This document shows positions 20,089-28,334 of a stretch of DNA of 64,000 nt, in pieces. Numbering within the stretch: position 1 is the stretch's first letter; every line of letters starts with the position of its first letter. The position numbers were made by a program, and so were the translations under genes. The stretch is from Ciceribacter sichuanensis (GTDB lineage Bacteria > Pseudomonadota > Alphaproteobacteria > Rhizobiales > Rhizobiaceae): assembly GCF_024055605.1 (NCBI RefSeq), contig NZ_JAMXLX010000010.1, forward strand, positions 62,001-126,000, given 5' to 3'. The notes beneath the pieces were generated by a model, which was given only the letters and a program-made list of their open reading frames with translations, made no database searches and had not been told where the DNA came from.

Positions 20089-20120
20089 CAGTTGGTGCCC
20101 TGTTCGCGAACTGAGAATTG

Positions 20121-20135
20121 ATAATACCGTATTAT
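20121..20135. promoter_or_regulatory. Palindromic operator upstream of GntR gene
   Basis: ATAATAC-C-GTATTAT has perfect seven-base arms, 33 bases before the GntR start. Symmetry and position suggest an autoregulatory site. The rest of 20136-20620 shows no supportable gene, only a long stem-loop at 20374-20404. Confidence 0.55.
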
Positions 20136-20373
20136 TACACGGAAACTGCCTGCTTTAAAAGCGGTAGATTGCCCGAATGCCTGTTTAGGGTGCAGCATGC
20201 TGCTCACAACTGCCTTCAAACGGGTATCTCGCAGAAGGCCCAGCTCGAAATTTTCATGCCCCGACGCACCATTCCTGCCAAGCAACGGCGTAGACATTGG
20301 GCAAATGGGGAAAGCTGGAAATGGAATAATACCCTCGACCATGGACATTAGTGAGCATGATTACAGTATCGCC

Positions 20374-20404
20374 TTGCCATTGAAGCGAATCAGTTCAATG
20401 GCAA
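20374..20404. other. Long perfect stem-loop
   Basis: An 11-bp stem (20374-20384 with 20394-20404) with a nine-base loop lies in the gap after the aminotransferase stop. No T-run follows. It may protect or end the leftward catabolic transcript, or be an operator. Confidence 0.45.
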
Positions 20405-20620
20405 AACAGATCCATAACGATAATGCTGAAATCCGAAGCGATAGTTACTCCCGCTATTTATGGTTTTCGGCAATCTTCAACAATTTTCCGCCCCATGCTC
20501 ATGCCCCGGCTGGCGTGCTCCACAACGCATGCCATCACCGAGGTGAATAGCCTCCCGAACTGATATCGCCTGTCCGGAAGGCATGTCTCGACGGAAGCCG
20601 GTTCGATACCGGGCGAGGCC

Positions 20621-21805
20621 TCAAGCCTGGGCTGCGTCTATCACGGCCATTGCCGCCTCGACGCCCGCACCGACGTCGATCCCCTTGACGCCGGCTGCCT
20701 GGAGGCCGCCCGCGATGGCTGCAACGGAGACGAGCGAGTAGGTCGGGCGTGCGGTTGGTCCCATGTGTCCGATACGGGTGAGCTTGCCCAGCGTCTCGCC
20801 CCGCCCCGACGAGAAGACGACGCCGTAGCGCGCCCGGACGGAGGCCCGCAGCTTTGCTTCGTCGACACCATCCGGAATCGTGACGGCGGTGCAGGTTGAC
20901 GAAGCAATCGCTTCGCTCGCCGGCCAAAGCTTGAGGCCGGCCGCCAGAACGCCGGCCCGGCACGCCTTGGCCGTCAGGGCATGACGTGCCCACACCGCCT
21001 GTTCGCCTTCCTCAAGATAGAGGTTGAGCGCGGCATCGAGGCCGTAGATCTCGGAGACGGAGGGCGTGAAGGGGAAGGGCCGGCTTGCCTCATGCGCTCG
21101 TCTCCAGTCGCTGATGGACAGGATGGAAGCGGTCGGAGCATCGGGGTTGGCGGCGATCTTCTCCCACGCGGCCTCGCTTACATGCAGGAGTGACAATCCC
21201 GGAGGGCAGCCGAGGCATTTGTTCGGTCCCGTAACGAAGATATCGGCAAAGCAGGTTTCCGGCAGAACCTCCATTCCGCCGAATGCCGAAACGGAATCGA
21301 CGATCAGCAGCTTTCCCGCCGCGTGCACGACCGCGCCGATTTCCGCGACGGGATTGACCGTGCCGGACGGTGTGTCGTGGTGGCAAATCGAGACGATCGC
21401 AATGTCGGGACGCTTCTTCAGCATGTCGGCCACGGCATCCGCGGTGAGCACTTCGTTGTAGGGAACTTCAAGTTCGACCAGTTCCCTGGCGTAGCGCGCA
21501 GCCCAGAAGCCGAAGCCTTTGCCGTATACCCCTGAAACGAGGTTGAGCACGACGTCGTTCTTTGCGATCAGCGACGCTGCCGCAGCTTCCAGCCCCAGTA
21601 CCGGCTCGCCCTGAAGAATCAGCGGCGGTGTGCTGGTGTGAAATACCTGCCGGACCTTGTCGTTCGTTGCCTCATACTGCTCCAGAAACGCCGGATCATA
21701 GTCGTAGAGCACTGGCCTGGACAACGCCCGCAGCACTTCGGGATAGGCATCCACCGGCCCGGTCGTCAGTGTGAAGATCGGATCTGAAAATTTTCCGCGG
21801 CTCAT
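20621..21805 (-). CDS. ppaT: Pyridoxamine-pyruvate aminotransferase
   Basis: Converts pyridoxamine and pyruvate to pyridoxal and alanine, an entry step of vitamin B6 degradation. 394 residues, class V aminotransferase fold. From memory it closely follows the characterised Mesorhizobium loti enzyme: VLYDYDPAF, LHGEPVLGLEAAAASL-like (here LQGEPVLGLEAAAASL), VCHHDTPSGT-like, the catalytic Lys196 in VTGPNKCLG (Lys197 in M. loti), and the tail SSGRGETLGKLTRIGHMG with the substrate-binding Arg. An alanine-glyoxylate aminotransferase would be the fallback. It is last in the leftward operon. Confidence 0.88.
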   Translation of the reverse strand: MSRGKFSDPIFTLTTGPVDAYPEVLRALSRPVLYDYDPAFLEQYEATNDKVRQVFHTSTPPLILQGEPVLGLEAAAASLIAKNDVVLNLVSGVYGKGFGFWAARYARELVELEVPYNEVLTADAVADMLKKRPDIAIVSICHHDTPSGTVNPVAEIGAVVHAAGKLLIVDSVSAFGGMEVLPETCFADIFVTGPNKCLGCPPGLSLLHVSEAAWEKIAANPDAPTASILSISDWRRAHEASRPFPFTPSVSEIYGLDAALNLYLEEGEQAVWARHALTAKACRAGVLAAGLKLWPASEAIASSTCTAVTIPDGVDEAKLRASVRARYGVVFSSGRGETLGKLTRIGHMGPTARPTYSLVSVAAIAGGLQAAGVKGIDVGAGVEAAMAVIDAAQA

Positions 21806-21823
21806 GAAGTCCTCCTGTAAATC

Positions 21824-23185
21824 CTATTTCTGAAAAGTTGCAGGCTGTGTTGCGCGCAGGAATGCTGCTCCATCGGCGGCATTCTGGAGGTTCTCAAGTT
21901 CCGCAATCAAGGCATCTCCATCTAATCGAAGGCCTCGCCATGCAATCTGATTGCGGAATTTGTCAGCAAGGTCCGTATCGCTCATCGGATAGCCGAGCCC
22001 GCCTTTGGCGGCCGTAACGGCATGCAGTATTTCGCGCCCATCGATCAGCCGGATACGGATCTGCACAGCGTCCAGTGCAGAGGCAGCATCATCGCAAAAA
22101 GCGAGTTTTCCACCGAGTGCGCGGACGTCCGGGTCGGCGACTGCTTCGTCGGAAAAGGCTGCCAGATCGGCTTTACCGTGCAGCAGGCTGAAGGCCACGG
22201 CATGCTGGGCGCTGACCTGTGCCAATCGCCCGGAGGTCACGCCGGGCCGGTTGGTGCGCTGGCGCAGTAGCGGGTGGCCGGTCAGTTCCACAGACACGAT
22301 GTCGGACGGGCTGAAGCCGCCCTTCGCGTGCAGGGTAAGGCATGCCTCGATCACCGGGTTCAGCACGACGCCGCAGGGGTAGGGCTTGAAGGTGTTGTTC
22401 AGGATCTCCCAGCGACTGCCGAGTTCGCCGGTGATGGCAGCATAATCCGGCGTATCGGTGTGAAGGGCCAGAAAGCCGCGTTTGCCTTCGAGCGGTTCTT
22501 CAGGGCCGGTATATCCGTCGGCGGCCAGCAGTGCGGCCATCAGGCCGCCGCGCGCGGCCTGTCCCACCGAGAGGCTTTTCGACATGGTGCCGAGCGTTTC
22601 GACTGAACCCGCACCTTGCGCCAGCGCATGCCCCAGCGCATCGACCAGTTGGGTAGGTAAGAGGCCAAGCAGGCGTCCAGCGGCCATGGCCGCGCCAAAC
22701 ACACCGCAAGTCGATGTAATGTGCCAGCCGCGCGCATAATGCACCGGATGGAGGGCATTGCCGAGGCGGCAGGTGATCTCCGCGCCGAGCACGAAGGCTT
22801 CGATCAGGGCTCTGCCACTGACAGGACGCCCCTTGGCGGCCAAGGTTTCCGACAGCGCCAATACGGCAGGTCCGACCGGCGCCGATGGGTGGATCACGGT
22901 CGGTATATGTGTATCGTCATAGTCGCAGATGTTTGCCGAGGCCGCGTTTATATAGGCGGCCCATAACATGTCCGCCCGTTCGGGGCGTCCAATCAGCGTG
23001 TTGGTCGGGGGACCGGAGAAGGCCGGCAGCAACGCTGACAGCTTATCGATCGCCGCTTCGCCGGAGCCGCCGACCGCCGTGCCCACCATGTTGAGCAGGG
23101 AACGCCGGCCGGCAAGGACGACGGCGTCGGGCATTTCCGGCGGCGCATGGACGAAGGCGGCGACGGTGGCGCTGAGGTTGGCCAT
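21824..23185 (-). CDS. MmgE/PrpD family protein
   Basis: 453 residues of the MmgE/PrpD family, which includes 2-methylcitrate dehydratase, cis-aconitate decarboxylase and iminodisuccinate epimerase, all acting on branched or unsaturated di- and tricarboxylates. Conserved parts are DYDDTHIPTVIHPSAPVGPAVLA (His/Asp face), the glycine-rich mid region QGAGSVETLGTMSKSL and FKPYPCG. It starts one base after the dehydrogenase stop. In this locus it may act on an unsaturated diacid formed after ring opening; the reaction is inferred. Confidence 0.85.
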   Translation of the reverse strand: MANLSATVAAFVHAPPEMPDAVVLAGRRSLLNMVGTAVGGSGEAAIDKLSALLPAFSGPPTNTLIGRPERADMLWAAYINAASANICDYDDTHIPTVIHPSAPVGPAVLALSETLAAKGRPVSGRALIEAFVLGAEITCRLGNALHPVHYARGWHITSTCGVFGAAMAAGRLLGLLPTQLVDALGHALAQGAGSVETLGTMSKSLSVGQAARGGLMAALLAADGYTGPEEPLEGKRGFLALHTDTPDYAAITGELGSRWEILNNTFKPYPCGVVLNPVIEACLTLHAKGGFSPSDIVSVELTGHPLLRQRTNRPGVTSGRLAQVSAQHAVAFSLLHGKADLAAFSDEAVADPDVRALGGKLAFCDDAASALDAVQIRIRLIDGREILHAVTAAKGGLGYPMSDTDLADKFRNQIAWRGLRLDGDALIAELENLQNAADGAAFLRATQPATFQK

Positions 23186-23186
23186 A

Positions 23187-24083
23187 TCAGGCCCCGGCAG
23201 CCTTGCCGCGAACTTCGGTATCCGCCCATTTTTCCAGGGGACGGATGATGGCCGTCATGTCGGCTGACGGGCCGCAATCGGCCTTGGTGATCGAGAAGAG
23301 CATTCGCACCGCATTGCCGACCAGCATAGGGACGCCGAGGCGATCGGCTTCCTCGAGGCAAAGGCGGATGTCCTTGAGTGACAGTGCAATGGCGAAGCCG
23401 AAGTCGAATCCGCGCGGCAGGACGAAACGCGGGATCTTGTCGACGCTCGCGGAGGTGCGGCCGGATCCGGCATTGAGCACCTCGATCATGACGTCGGCAT
23501 CAAGGCCGGCCTTGGCGCCCATCACCATCGCCTCGGAAGTGATTGCGAGCGCCGCAGCCGAGCAGATGTTGTTGATCAGCTTCATCACCTGGGCCTTTCC
23601 GGGCTCTTCGGCGACGCGGATCACCTTGCCGAGCGAGAGAAGCATCGGCTCGACAACGGCAAAATCGGCCGAGGGTCCGGCGGCCATCAGGGCGAGGCTG
23701 CCTTTCGTCGCGCCGGCGACGCCGCCCGATACCGGGCTGTCGACCAATGCGATGCCGGCTGCGGACAGGATCTCCGCCAGATCCATCTCGGCTTTCGGGC
23801 CGGTCGTCGAAAGATCGACGACGCGTTTCACGATGCCCGGGTTTTCGGCAATGCTGCGGCCGACGGCCAGCACCACTTCGGGCGTCGGCAGCGACAGGAA
23901 AAGCGTTTCGGCGCGAGCGGTCAGCTCGGGAATGGTTGCCGCAGCGTCAGCGCCGGCATCCGTCAGGGCGGCGACCGCCGCATCGACACGATCATTGACG
24001 ACAAGCTTGTAGCCCGCACCGATGATGCGTTCCGCCATCGGTCGGCCCATGTTGCCAAGGCCAATGAAACCAATCTCACTCAT
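23187..24083 (-). CDS. NAD-dependent beta-hydroxyacid dehydrogenase (HIBADH/TSR family)
   Basis: 298 residues. The N-terminal Rossmann motif GFIGLGNMGRPMA, the substrate motif DSPVSGGVAGATKGSLALM and the catalytic Lys region GKAQVMKLINN mark the 3-hydroxyisobutyrate/tartronate semialdehyde reductase family. The ATG at 24083 has GGAG upstream; a longer in-frame reading has no site. In M. loti, a 3-hydroxyacyl-CoA-dehydrogenase-like enzyme oxidises the 5-formyl intermediate of B6 breakdown; this protein belongs to a different family. It could oxidise a hydroxymethyl group of an open-chain product. Confidence 0.88.
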   Translation of the reverse strand: MSEIGFIGLGNMGRPMAERIIGAGYKLVVNDRVDAAVAALTDAGADAAATIPELTARAETLFLSLPTPEVVLAVGRSIAENPGIVKRVVDLSTTGPKAEMDLAEILSAAGIALVDSPVSGGVAGATKGSLALMAAGPSADFAVVEPMLLSLGKVIRVAEEPGKAQVMKLINNICSAAALAITSEAMVMGAKAGLDADVMIEVLNAGSGRTSASVDKIPRFVLPRGFDFGFAIALSLKDIRLCLEEADRLGVPMLVGNAVRMLFSITKADCGPSADMTAIIRPLEKWADTEVRGKAAGA

Positions 24084-24112
24084 TTCACTCTCCTGTTGTC
24101 GCGGCCCGCTGT

Positions 24113-24895
24113 TCAAGCGAAAGACCAGCCATTGTCCACGGGGATGGCCGCACCGTTGATGCCCTCGCTGGAGGGGCCGCAAAGGAACTGTGCAAGCGCC
24201 GTCACCGTCTCTATCGGGATGAATTTCCCCCCCGGCTGCCGGGTGGAAAGGAAAAGCCGTTGCGCCTCGTCGCGGGAAATCCCTTTTTCGTCCGCCAGGG
24301 CCTCAATGCGGCCGAGTGCCGAATCCGTTGCCATCAGGCCGGGGCAGATCGCGTTGCAGGTGATGCGCGTCGATGCCAGTTCGAGCGCGATGGTGCGCGT
24401 CAGGCCGACCATGGCGTGCTTGGTGGTGACATAATCCGCTCGTCCGGCAAGCGCGATCAGGCTGTAGACCGAGGCCATGTTGATGATGCGCCCCTGATTA
24501 CGCGCCCGCATCCCCGGCAGGCACGCCCTGATCAGCCTAAACGGCGCGGAAAGATTGACCTCGAGCGCCCGGTCCCAGTCCGCATCGCCAAGCGTTTCCA
24601 CCGGCGACATCTTGCGAACCACCGCATTGTTGATCAGCACGTCGATCGCGCCGAGGTAATTTTCCGCCTCGGAAACGAGGCGCGAAGTAGCGCCCGCTTC
24701 GAACAGGTCCGTTACGAGCGCTCCGGCCGGCCGGCCTGTCTGCTCCGCCAGCGCATCGGCGGCTTCTCTCACGCCGGGCAGGACATCGGTCAGAAAAACC
24801 CGGTCACCCGCCTTGGCAAAGGATCGCGCCAACTCCAGCCCCAGGCCGAGGGCGGAGCCGGTGATCAGGACGCCTCTTCCGCTCAGGGCACTCAT
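24113..24895 (-). CDS. Short-chain dehydrogenase, candidate pyridoxal 4-dehydrogenase
   Basis: 260-residue SDR: GSALGLGLELA nucleotide motif, NNAVV, catalytic Ser in INMASVYS and Y-x-x-x-K in DYVTTKHAM, and ICPGLMATD. Its ATG overlaps the stop of the lactonase-like gene by four bases. In M. loti, pyridoxal 4-dehydrogenase is an SDR that makes 4-pyridoxolactone. Coupling to a lactonase-type gene supports that role here, though no residue proves it. Confidence 0.85.
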   Translation of the reverse strand: MSALSGRGVLITGSALGLGLELARSFAKAGDRVFLTDVLPGVREAADALAEQTGRPAGALVTDLFEAGATSRLVSEAENYLGAIDVLINNAVVRKMSPVETLGDADWDRALEVNLSAPFRLIRACLPGMRARNQGRIINMASVYSLIALAGRADYVTTKHAMVGLTRTIALELASTRITCNAICPGLMATDSALGRIEALADEKGISRDEAQRLFLSTRQPGGKFIPIETVTALAQFLCGPSSEGINGAAIPVDNGWSFA

Positions 24896-25746
24896 CGCGT
24901 CAGTTCCTCCCAGGAGAGCCCAGGCGCGACATCCAGCCGGACGATGACACCTTCCAGTTCCGTCGAAGCCGGCGGATAGGCGCGCATTACCGCCGGATCA
25001 TGCCCCGGCACGATGTGATCGAGGCTGGGCGCAAGTTCGATCAGCCTCGAATAGCCGCGAATGAGGGCGGCCTCGTCGAAGAGCACGGGAAAAGGATTGC
25101 AACGTTCCATGTTGGCGTAGAAATGCGTCGCATCAGACGCCAGAACGACCCAACCGCGGCGGGTCATGACACGCACAGCCTGCAGGCCGGCGCTGTGGCC
25201 CGGTATCGCATGCAACCAGAAACCTGGAGCAAGCTCCCGGTCGCCTCTATGAAACTCGATCCTGCCCGCATAGAGGCTTCGGATATAGGCGACGATATTC
25301 TCGACGTCGAACGGCGCACGCGCCTTTGCATCGCACATGCAGGGACCCGTGGCATGTCCGGCTTCATCGACCTGAAGATGGAACCGTGCGGAGGGAAAAT
25401 CCCCCAGGGTCCCGGCATGATCGTAGTGAAGATGCGTCAGGACGACCTGCGACACCTCGCGAGCATCAACGCCAAGCAGGGCGAGCGCGTCTTTCGGATC
25501 GCGCAGTAAGGTGCGTCCCCGCGCCTTGGCCGCTTCGATGCCGAAGCCCGTGTCGATAACGAACACCTCGTCTTCGCGACGGGCAAGCCAGATGAAGTAA
25601 TCGAGATCGGCTCCCGCCTCGTGCGGGTCGGCGTGGAGGAAGTTGTCTTTGGCAACCCGTCCGCCATGAGTGGCATAGCGCAGGGCATAGAGTTCGAATG
25701 GCGCAATTCCTGCATCGGGCTCCGCCATCGGGTCAATCATGCTCAT
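24892..25746 (-). CDS. Metallo-beta-lactamase-fold hydrolase, candidate 4-pyridoxolactonase
   Basis: 284 residues with the zinc motif HLHYDHAG (about 119-126), further ligands in PGHSAG and ASDATHF, and a late His in VPGHDP. The fold is that of AHL lactonases and M. loti 4-pyridoxolactonase. As first gene of the operon that includes a dehydrogenase and pyridoxamine-pyruvate aminotransferase, hydrolysis of 4-pyridoxolactone to 4-pyridoxate is the most economical role. Quorum-signal lactonase is the alternative. The ATG at 25746 has GAGG five bases upstream. Confidence 0.85.
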   Translation of the reverse strand: MSMIDPMAEPDAGIAPFELYALRYATHGGRVAKDNFLHADPHEAGADLDYFIWLARREDEVFVIDTGFGIEAAKARGRTLLRDPKDALALLGVDAREVSQVVLTHLHYDHAGTLGDFPSARFHLQVDEAGHATGPCMCDAKARAPFDVENIVAYIRSLYAGRIEFHRGDRELAPGFWLHAIPGHSAGLQAVRVMTRRGWVVLASDATHFYANMERCNPFPVLFDEAALIRGYSRLIELAPSLDHIVPGHDPAVMRAYPPASTELEGVIVRLDVAPGLSWEELTR

Positions 25747-25794
25747 TTAATCCTCGTCGCGATCAGGTGGCGGATGCGGAAAAGGCTCCTACGA

Positions 25795-25852
25795 TATGAC
25801 CGTAATCTTGTCATACAATCTATTGACAGGTCAAGTCCGGCGTGTCTAGTCT
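25795..25852 (+). promoter_or_regulatory. Divergent catabolic promoter with stacked palindromes
   Basis: In the 173-base gap between the two catabolic operons: TATGAC-N9-GTCATA (25795-25815), which contains ACCGTAAT (25799-25806); TTGTCATACAA (25808-25818), a GntR/FadR-type TNGTNNNACNA match; and TTGAC-AG-GTCAA (25823-25834). TTGACA at 25823 could be a -35 box, with a weak TAGTCT -10 at 25847. Overlap of a regulator site with the -35 would give repression. Confidence 0.5.
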
Positions 25853-25919
25853 TCACCATCAGGACGGCAGAGCGACCGGTTCGACAACTGCCTGCCTACC
25901 CACCTTAACGGAGAGATGC

Positions 25920-26321
25920 ATGACTCGTCCTGAATTCAGCGGTGAACAATTCCAGAAAGGTCTGCAGGTGAGGCGTGAAGTTCTCGGCGATGCATATGTT
26001 GCGCCGTCTCTTGCCAGCGCCGACGACCTCACCGCTCCCTTGCAAAAGCTCGTGACGGAGTGGTGCTGGGGGGAAATCTGGACCCGCCCGGGACTGGAGC
26101 GCAAGACCCGCAGTTTCCTCAATCTTGCAATGCTGACAGCCCTCAATCGTCCGCACGAGATCAAGATCCATGTTCGCGGCGCGCTGAACAATGGCGTGAC
26201 GGAGGAAGAGATCGTCGAAGTCATCCTGCAGGCAGCAATCTACTGCGGCGTTCCGGCCGCGTTGGACGCGATGCGGGTTGTAACGGAAGTGATCCGTCAG
26301 GTGCGCGAAGAAAAAGCTTGA
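25920..26321 (+). CDS. Carboxymuconolactone decarboxylase-family protein
   Basis: 133 residues, all-helical CMD fold. The block RKTRSFLNLAMLTALNR and the following HEIKIHVRGALNNGVTEEEI match the PcaC-type subgroup, without the C-x-x-C of AhpD peroxidases. The ATG at 25920 has GGAGA upstream. First gene of the rightward operon. PcaC-type proteins decarboxylate or isomerise gamma-lactone acids; a similar step on a ring-opened product, or a decarboxylation of a pyridine carboxylate derivative, is possible. Confidence 0.88.
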   Translation: MTRPEFSGEQFQKGLQVRREVLGDAYVAPSLASADDLTAPLQKLVTEWCWGEIWTRPGLERKTRSFLNLAMLTALNRPHEIKIHVRGALNNGVTEEEIVEVILQAAIYCGVPAALDAMRVVTEVIRQVREEKA

Positions 26322-26380
26322 TTTGGCCCTCGCGTCCGAGGGCGCGCGATCGGCAATTCGAATTTCAACAGGAGGCCTAA

Positions 26381-27871
26381 ATGACAGAGACGGGAACGCT
26401 GAAGTCCACAAAGGACGTGCCTCACAGGCTCAAGACTGGTGAGGAATACAAGGAATCGCTCAAGGATAACCGTCAGATCTGGGTTGGCGGCGGAAAGCTG
26501 AACTCGGTCTATGACGAACCGGCGCTGGCACGGGGCATCGACCTCCTGGCCTCGATGTTCGACGACCAGTTCACCGAGGAACATGCCGACGCCACCACCT
26601 ATTATGACGAAAAGGTCGGAGCCGTACTGAGCCGGTCCTGGCAGATCCCGCGCACCAAGGAAGACCTTGCGGCGCGTCGCCGGATGATCGAATACACTTC
26701 GCTCAAGACCGCCGGCACTTTCGGTCGCCCGCCGGATCTCGCGCCGTCCATCGTCGTTGGCCTCTACGCCTACCTGCCGACCTTCAAGAAGAAGAAGTCG
26801 CTGATCGAAGGCATCGATCCGGACTTTGCCGAAAACATCGAACGCTACATGGAATACGGTCAGAACAACAACCTGACCGCATCGGAAAGCCTTGCCGGCC
26901 CGCAGGCCGACCGCTCGTCTCCCAAGGCCTCCGAGGCCTCTCTGCTCAAGGCGCGCAAGGTCACCAAGGACGGTGTCTACATCTACGGCGCCAAGACGGT
27001 CGGCTCCATCGCCGCTCAGGCAAACGACATCTTCTTCACCAATCTCGGCGGCATCCAGGAAACGCCTGCTGACGCCTGCATCTGGGGTTCGGTGCCGATC
27101 GACACCCCCGGCATCAAGATGATCTCGCGCGAGATGGTGTCACAGCCATTGTCCAGCAAATTCGATCATCCGATCTCCAGCCTCGGTGAGGAAGCCGATC
27201 AGTTCATCGTCTTCGACAACGTCTTCGTTCCGAAGGAGCGGCTTTTCAATCTCGGCGATCCGACCGCGATGAGCTACTACGGCCCGGTCTGCGTTTTTGC
27301 ACACTGGCACGTGCTCACCCGTCTGGCCGTCAAGGCGGAGCTGTTCGTCGGCGCAGGCCAGATGGTCCTCGACTATCTCGGCACCGGCAAGATCCCGGCC
27401 GTACAGATGATGCTCGGCCAGCTCGTCGAATACGCCCAGACGCTGCGCGCCTTCGTGACGGCGGCAGAGGCTCTCGCCGTGCCGACGGAAGGTGACGTCA
27501 TGCGCCCGGATGTCGGGATGTTGACGGCCGGTCGTCTCTACTCGATCGAGAACTACCCGAAGATCATCCACATCCTTCAGGAAATGTGCGGACAGGGTCT
27601 CGTCATGCGCTTCGGCAAGAAGGCCTTCGACAATCCGGATGTCGGCCACTTCCTGCACGAACTGCTGCCCGGTCATGGCGTGTCGGCAATGGTCAAGGAG
27701 CAGCTGATGAATTTCATCTGGGACATGACCTCCGGCTCACTTGCCGGCCGCGTCGCATTGTTCGAAAACGTTAATGCCACGCCGGCTCCCGCTCTTCGCG
27801 CAAGGCTTTACAACGAAGTCAAACGCGACGGATATGTCGCTCAGGTGAAGAAGATCGCCGGCATCGAGTGA
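26381..27871 (+). CDS. HpaB-family flavin-dependent monooxygenase, oxygenase component
   Basis: 496 residues of the 4-hydroxyphenylacetate 3-monooxygenase family, acyl-CoA dehydrogenase fold, using reduced FAD from a separate reductase. N-terminal LKTGEEYKESLKDNRQIWVGG is the usual opening. The segment VFDNVFVPKERLFNLGD and the helix LAVKAELFVGAGQMVLDYLG are typical of the C-terminal domain. The partner reductase is at 31060. In a B6 locus the likely target is a 3-hydroxypyridine ring; hydroxylation para to the 3-OH would give a 2,5-dihydroxypyridine for the downstream dioxygenase. The target position is inferred. Confidence 0.9.
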   Translation: MTETGTLKSTKDVPHRLKTGEEYKESLKDNRQIWVGGGKLNSVYDEPALARGIDLLASMFDDQFTEEHADATTYYDEKVGAVLSRSWQIPRTKEDLAARRRMIEYTSLKTAGTFGRPPDLAPSIVVGLYAYLPTFKKKKSLIEGIDPDFAENIERYMEYGQNNNLTASESLAGPQADRSSPKASEASLLKARKVTKDGVYIYGAKTVGSIAAQANDIFFTNLGGIQETPADACIWGSVPIDTPGIKMISREMVSQPLSSKFDHPISSLGEEADQFIVFDNVFVPKERLFNLGDPTAMSYYGPVCVFAHWHVLTRLAVKAELFVGAGQMVLDYLGTGKIPAVQMMLGQLVEYAQTLRAFVTAAEALAVPTEGDVMRPDVGMLTAGRLYSIENYPKIIHILQEMCGQGLVMRFGKKAFDNPDVGHFLHELLPGHGVSAMVKEQLMNFIWDMTSGSLAGRVALFENVNATPAPALRARLYNEVKRDGYVAQVKKIAGIE

Positions 27872-27880
27872 ATTCAAGTC

Positions 27881-27917
27881 GACCCCGCCCGACCCAGTGA
27901 AGGGCGGGGTTCTCTTT
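27881..27917 (+). terminator. Terminator-like hairpin inside the catabolic operon
   Basis: A nine-base stem (ACCCCGCCC with GGGCGGGGT), 11-base loop, then TCTCTTT, ten bases after the monooxygenase stop. It may end part of the transcript so that the first two genes are made in excess. Confidence 0.7.
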
Positions 27918-27940
27918 GTCCGACAATGCGGGAGCCCGTG

Positions 27941-28330
27941 ATGGATCACGCCACGCTCATTGACTGCCTCTACCAGGCCTACGCGTCGCGCGACGCGGAT
28001 CAGGTGGCCTCTCTCTATCATCCCGACGGCTGGCACGAGGAAGTCGCGATGGCCAAGCGCCGCGAAGGTCGAGCGGCCCTTGCGGAGGGACTTGTCGGCT
28101 TCTGGCGGATGCTGCCCGATGTTTCGTGGGACCGGCGCGGTTATATCCGGGCCGCCAATCAGGTTGCCGTTCCTTATTTCATGACCGGGACCTTCACGCC
28201 TCGCGGAGGTGACGGAACCCCGAGACAGATCGCACTCGACGGTCTGCACATCTTCGAGATCCGCGACGGTCTGTTCGCCTCCAGCAAGGACATGTGGGAC
28301 CTCGACATTTTCAAGGCGCAGATGGGCTGA
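27941..28330 (+). CDS. SnoaL/NTF2-like protein
   Basis: 129 residues with an alpha+beta cone fold pattern: N-terminal helix LIDCLYQAYASRDADQVASLYHPDGWHEE, then beta strands ending LDGLHIFEIRDGLFASSKDMWD. Members act as small isomerases, hydrolases or ligand binders. The ATG at 27941 has GGGAG upstream. Its stop is four bases before the amidase start, so it belongs to the same operon. Function unknown. Confidence 0.8.
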   Translation: MDHATLIDCLYQAYASRDADQVASLYHPDGWHEEVAMAKRREGRAALAEGLVGFWRMLPDVSWDRRGYIRAANQVAVPYFMTGTFTPRGGDGTPRQIALDGLHIFEIRDGLFASSKDMWDLDIFKAQMG

Positions 28331-28334
28331 ACCG

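Noticed and set aside
20197..20550. 117-codon rightward reading frame in the gap after the GntR gene
   Set aside because: No ribosome site or recognisable product; the stretch contains a strong stem-loop.
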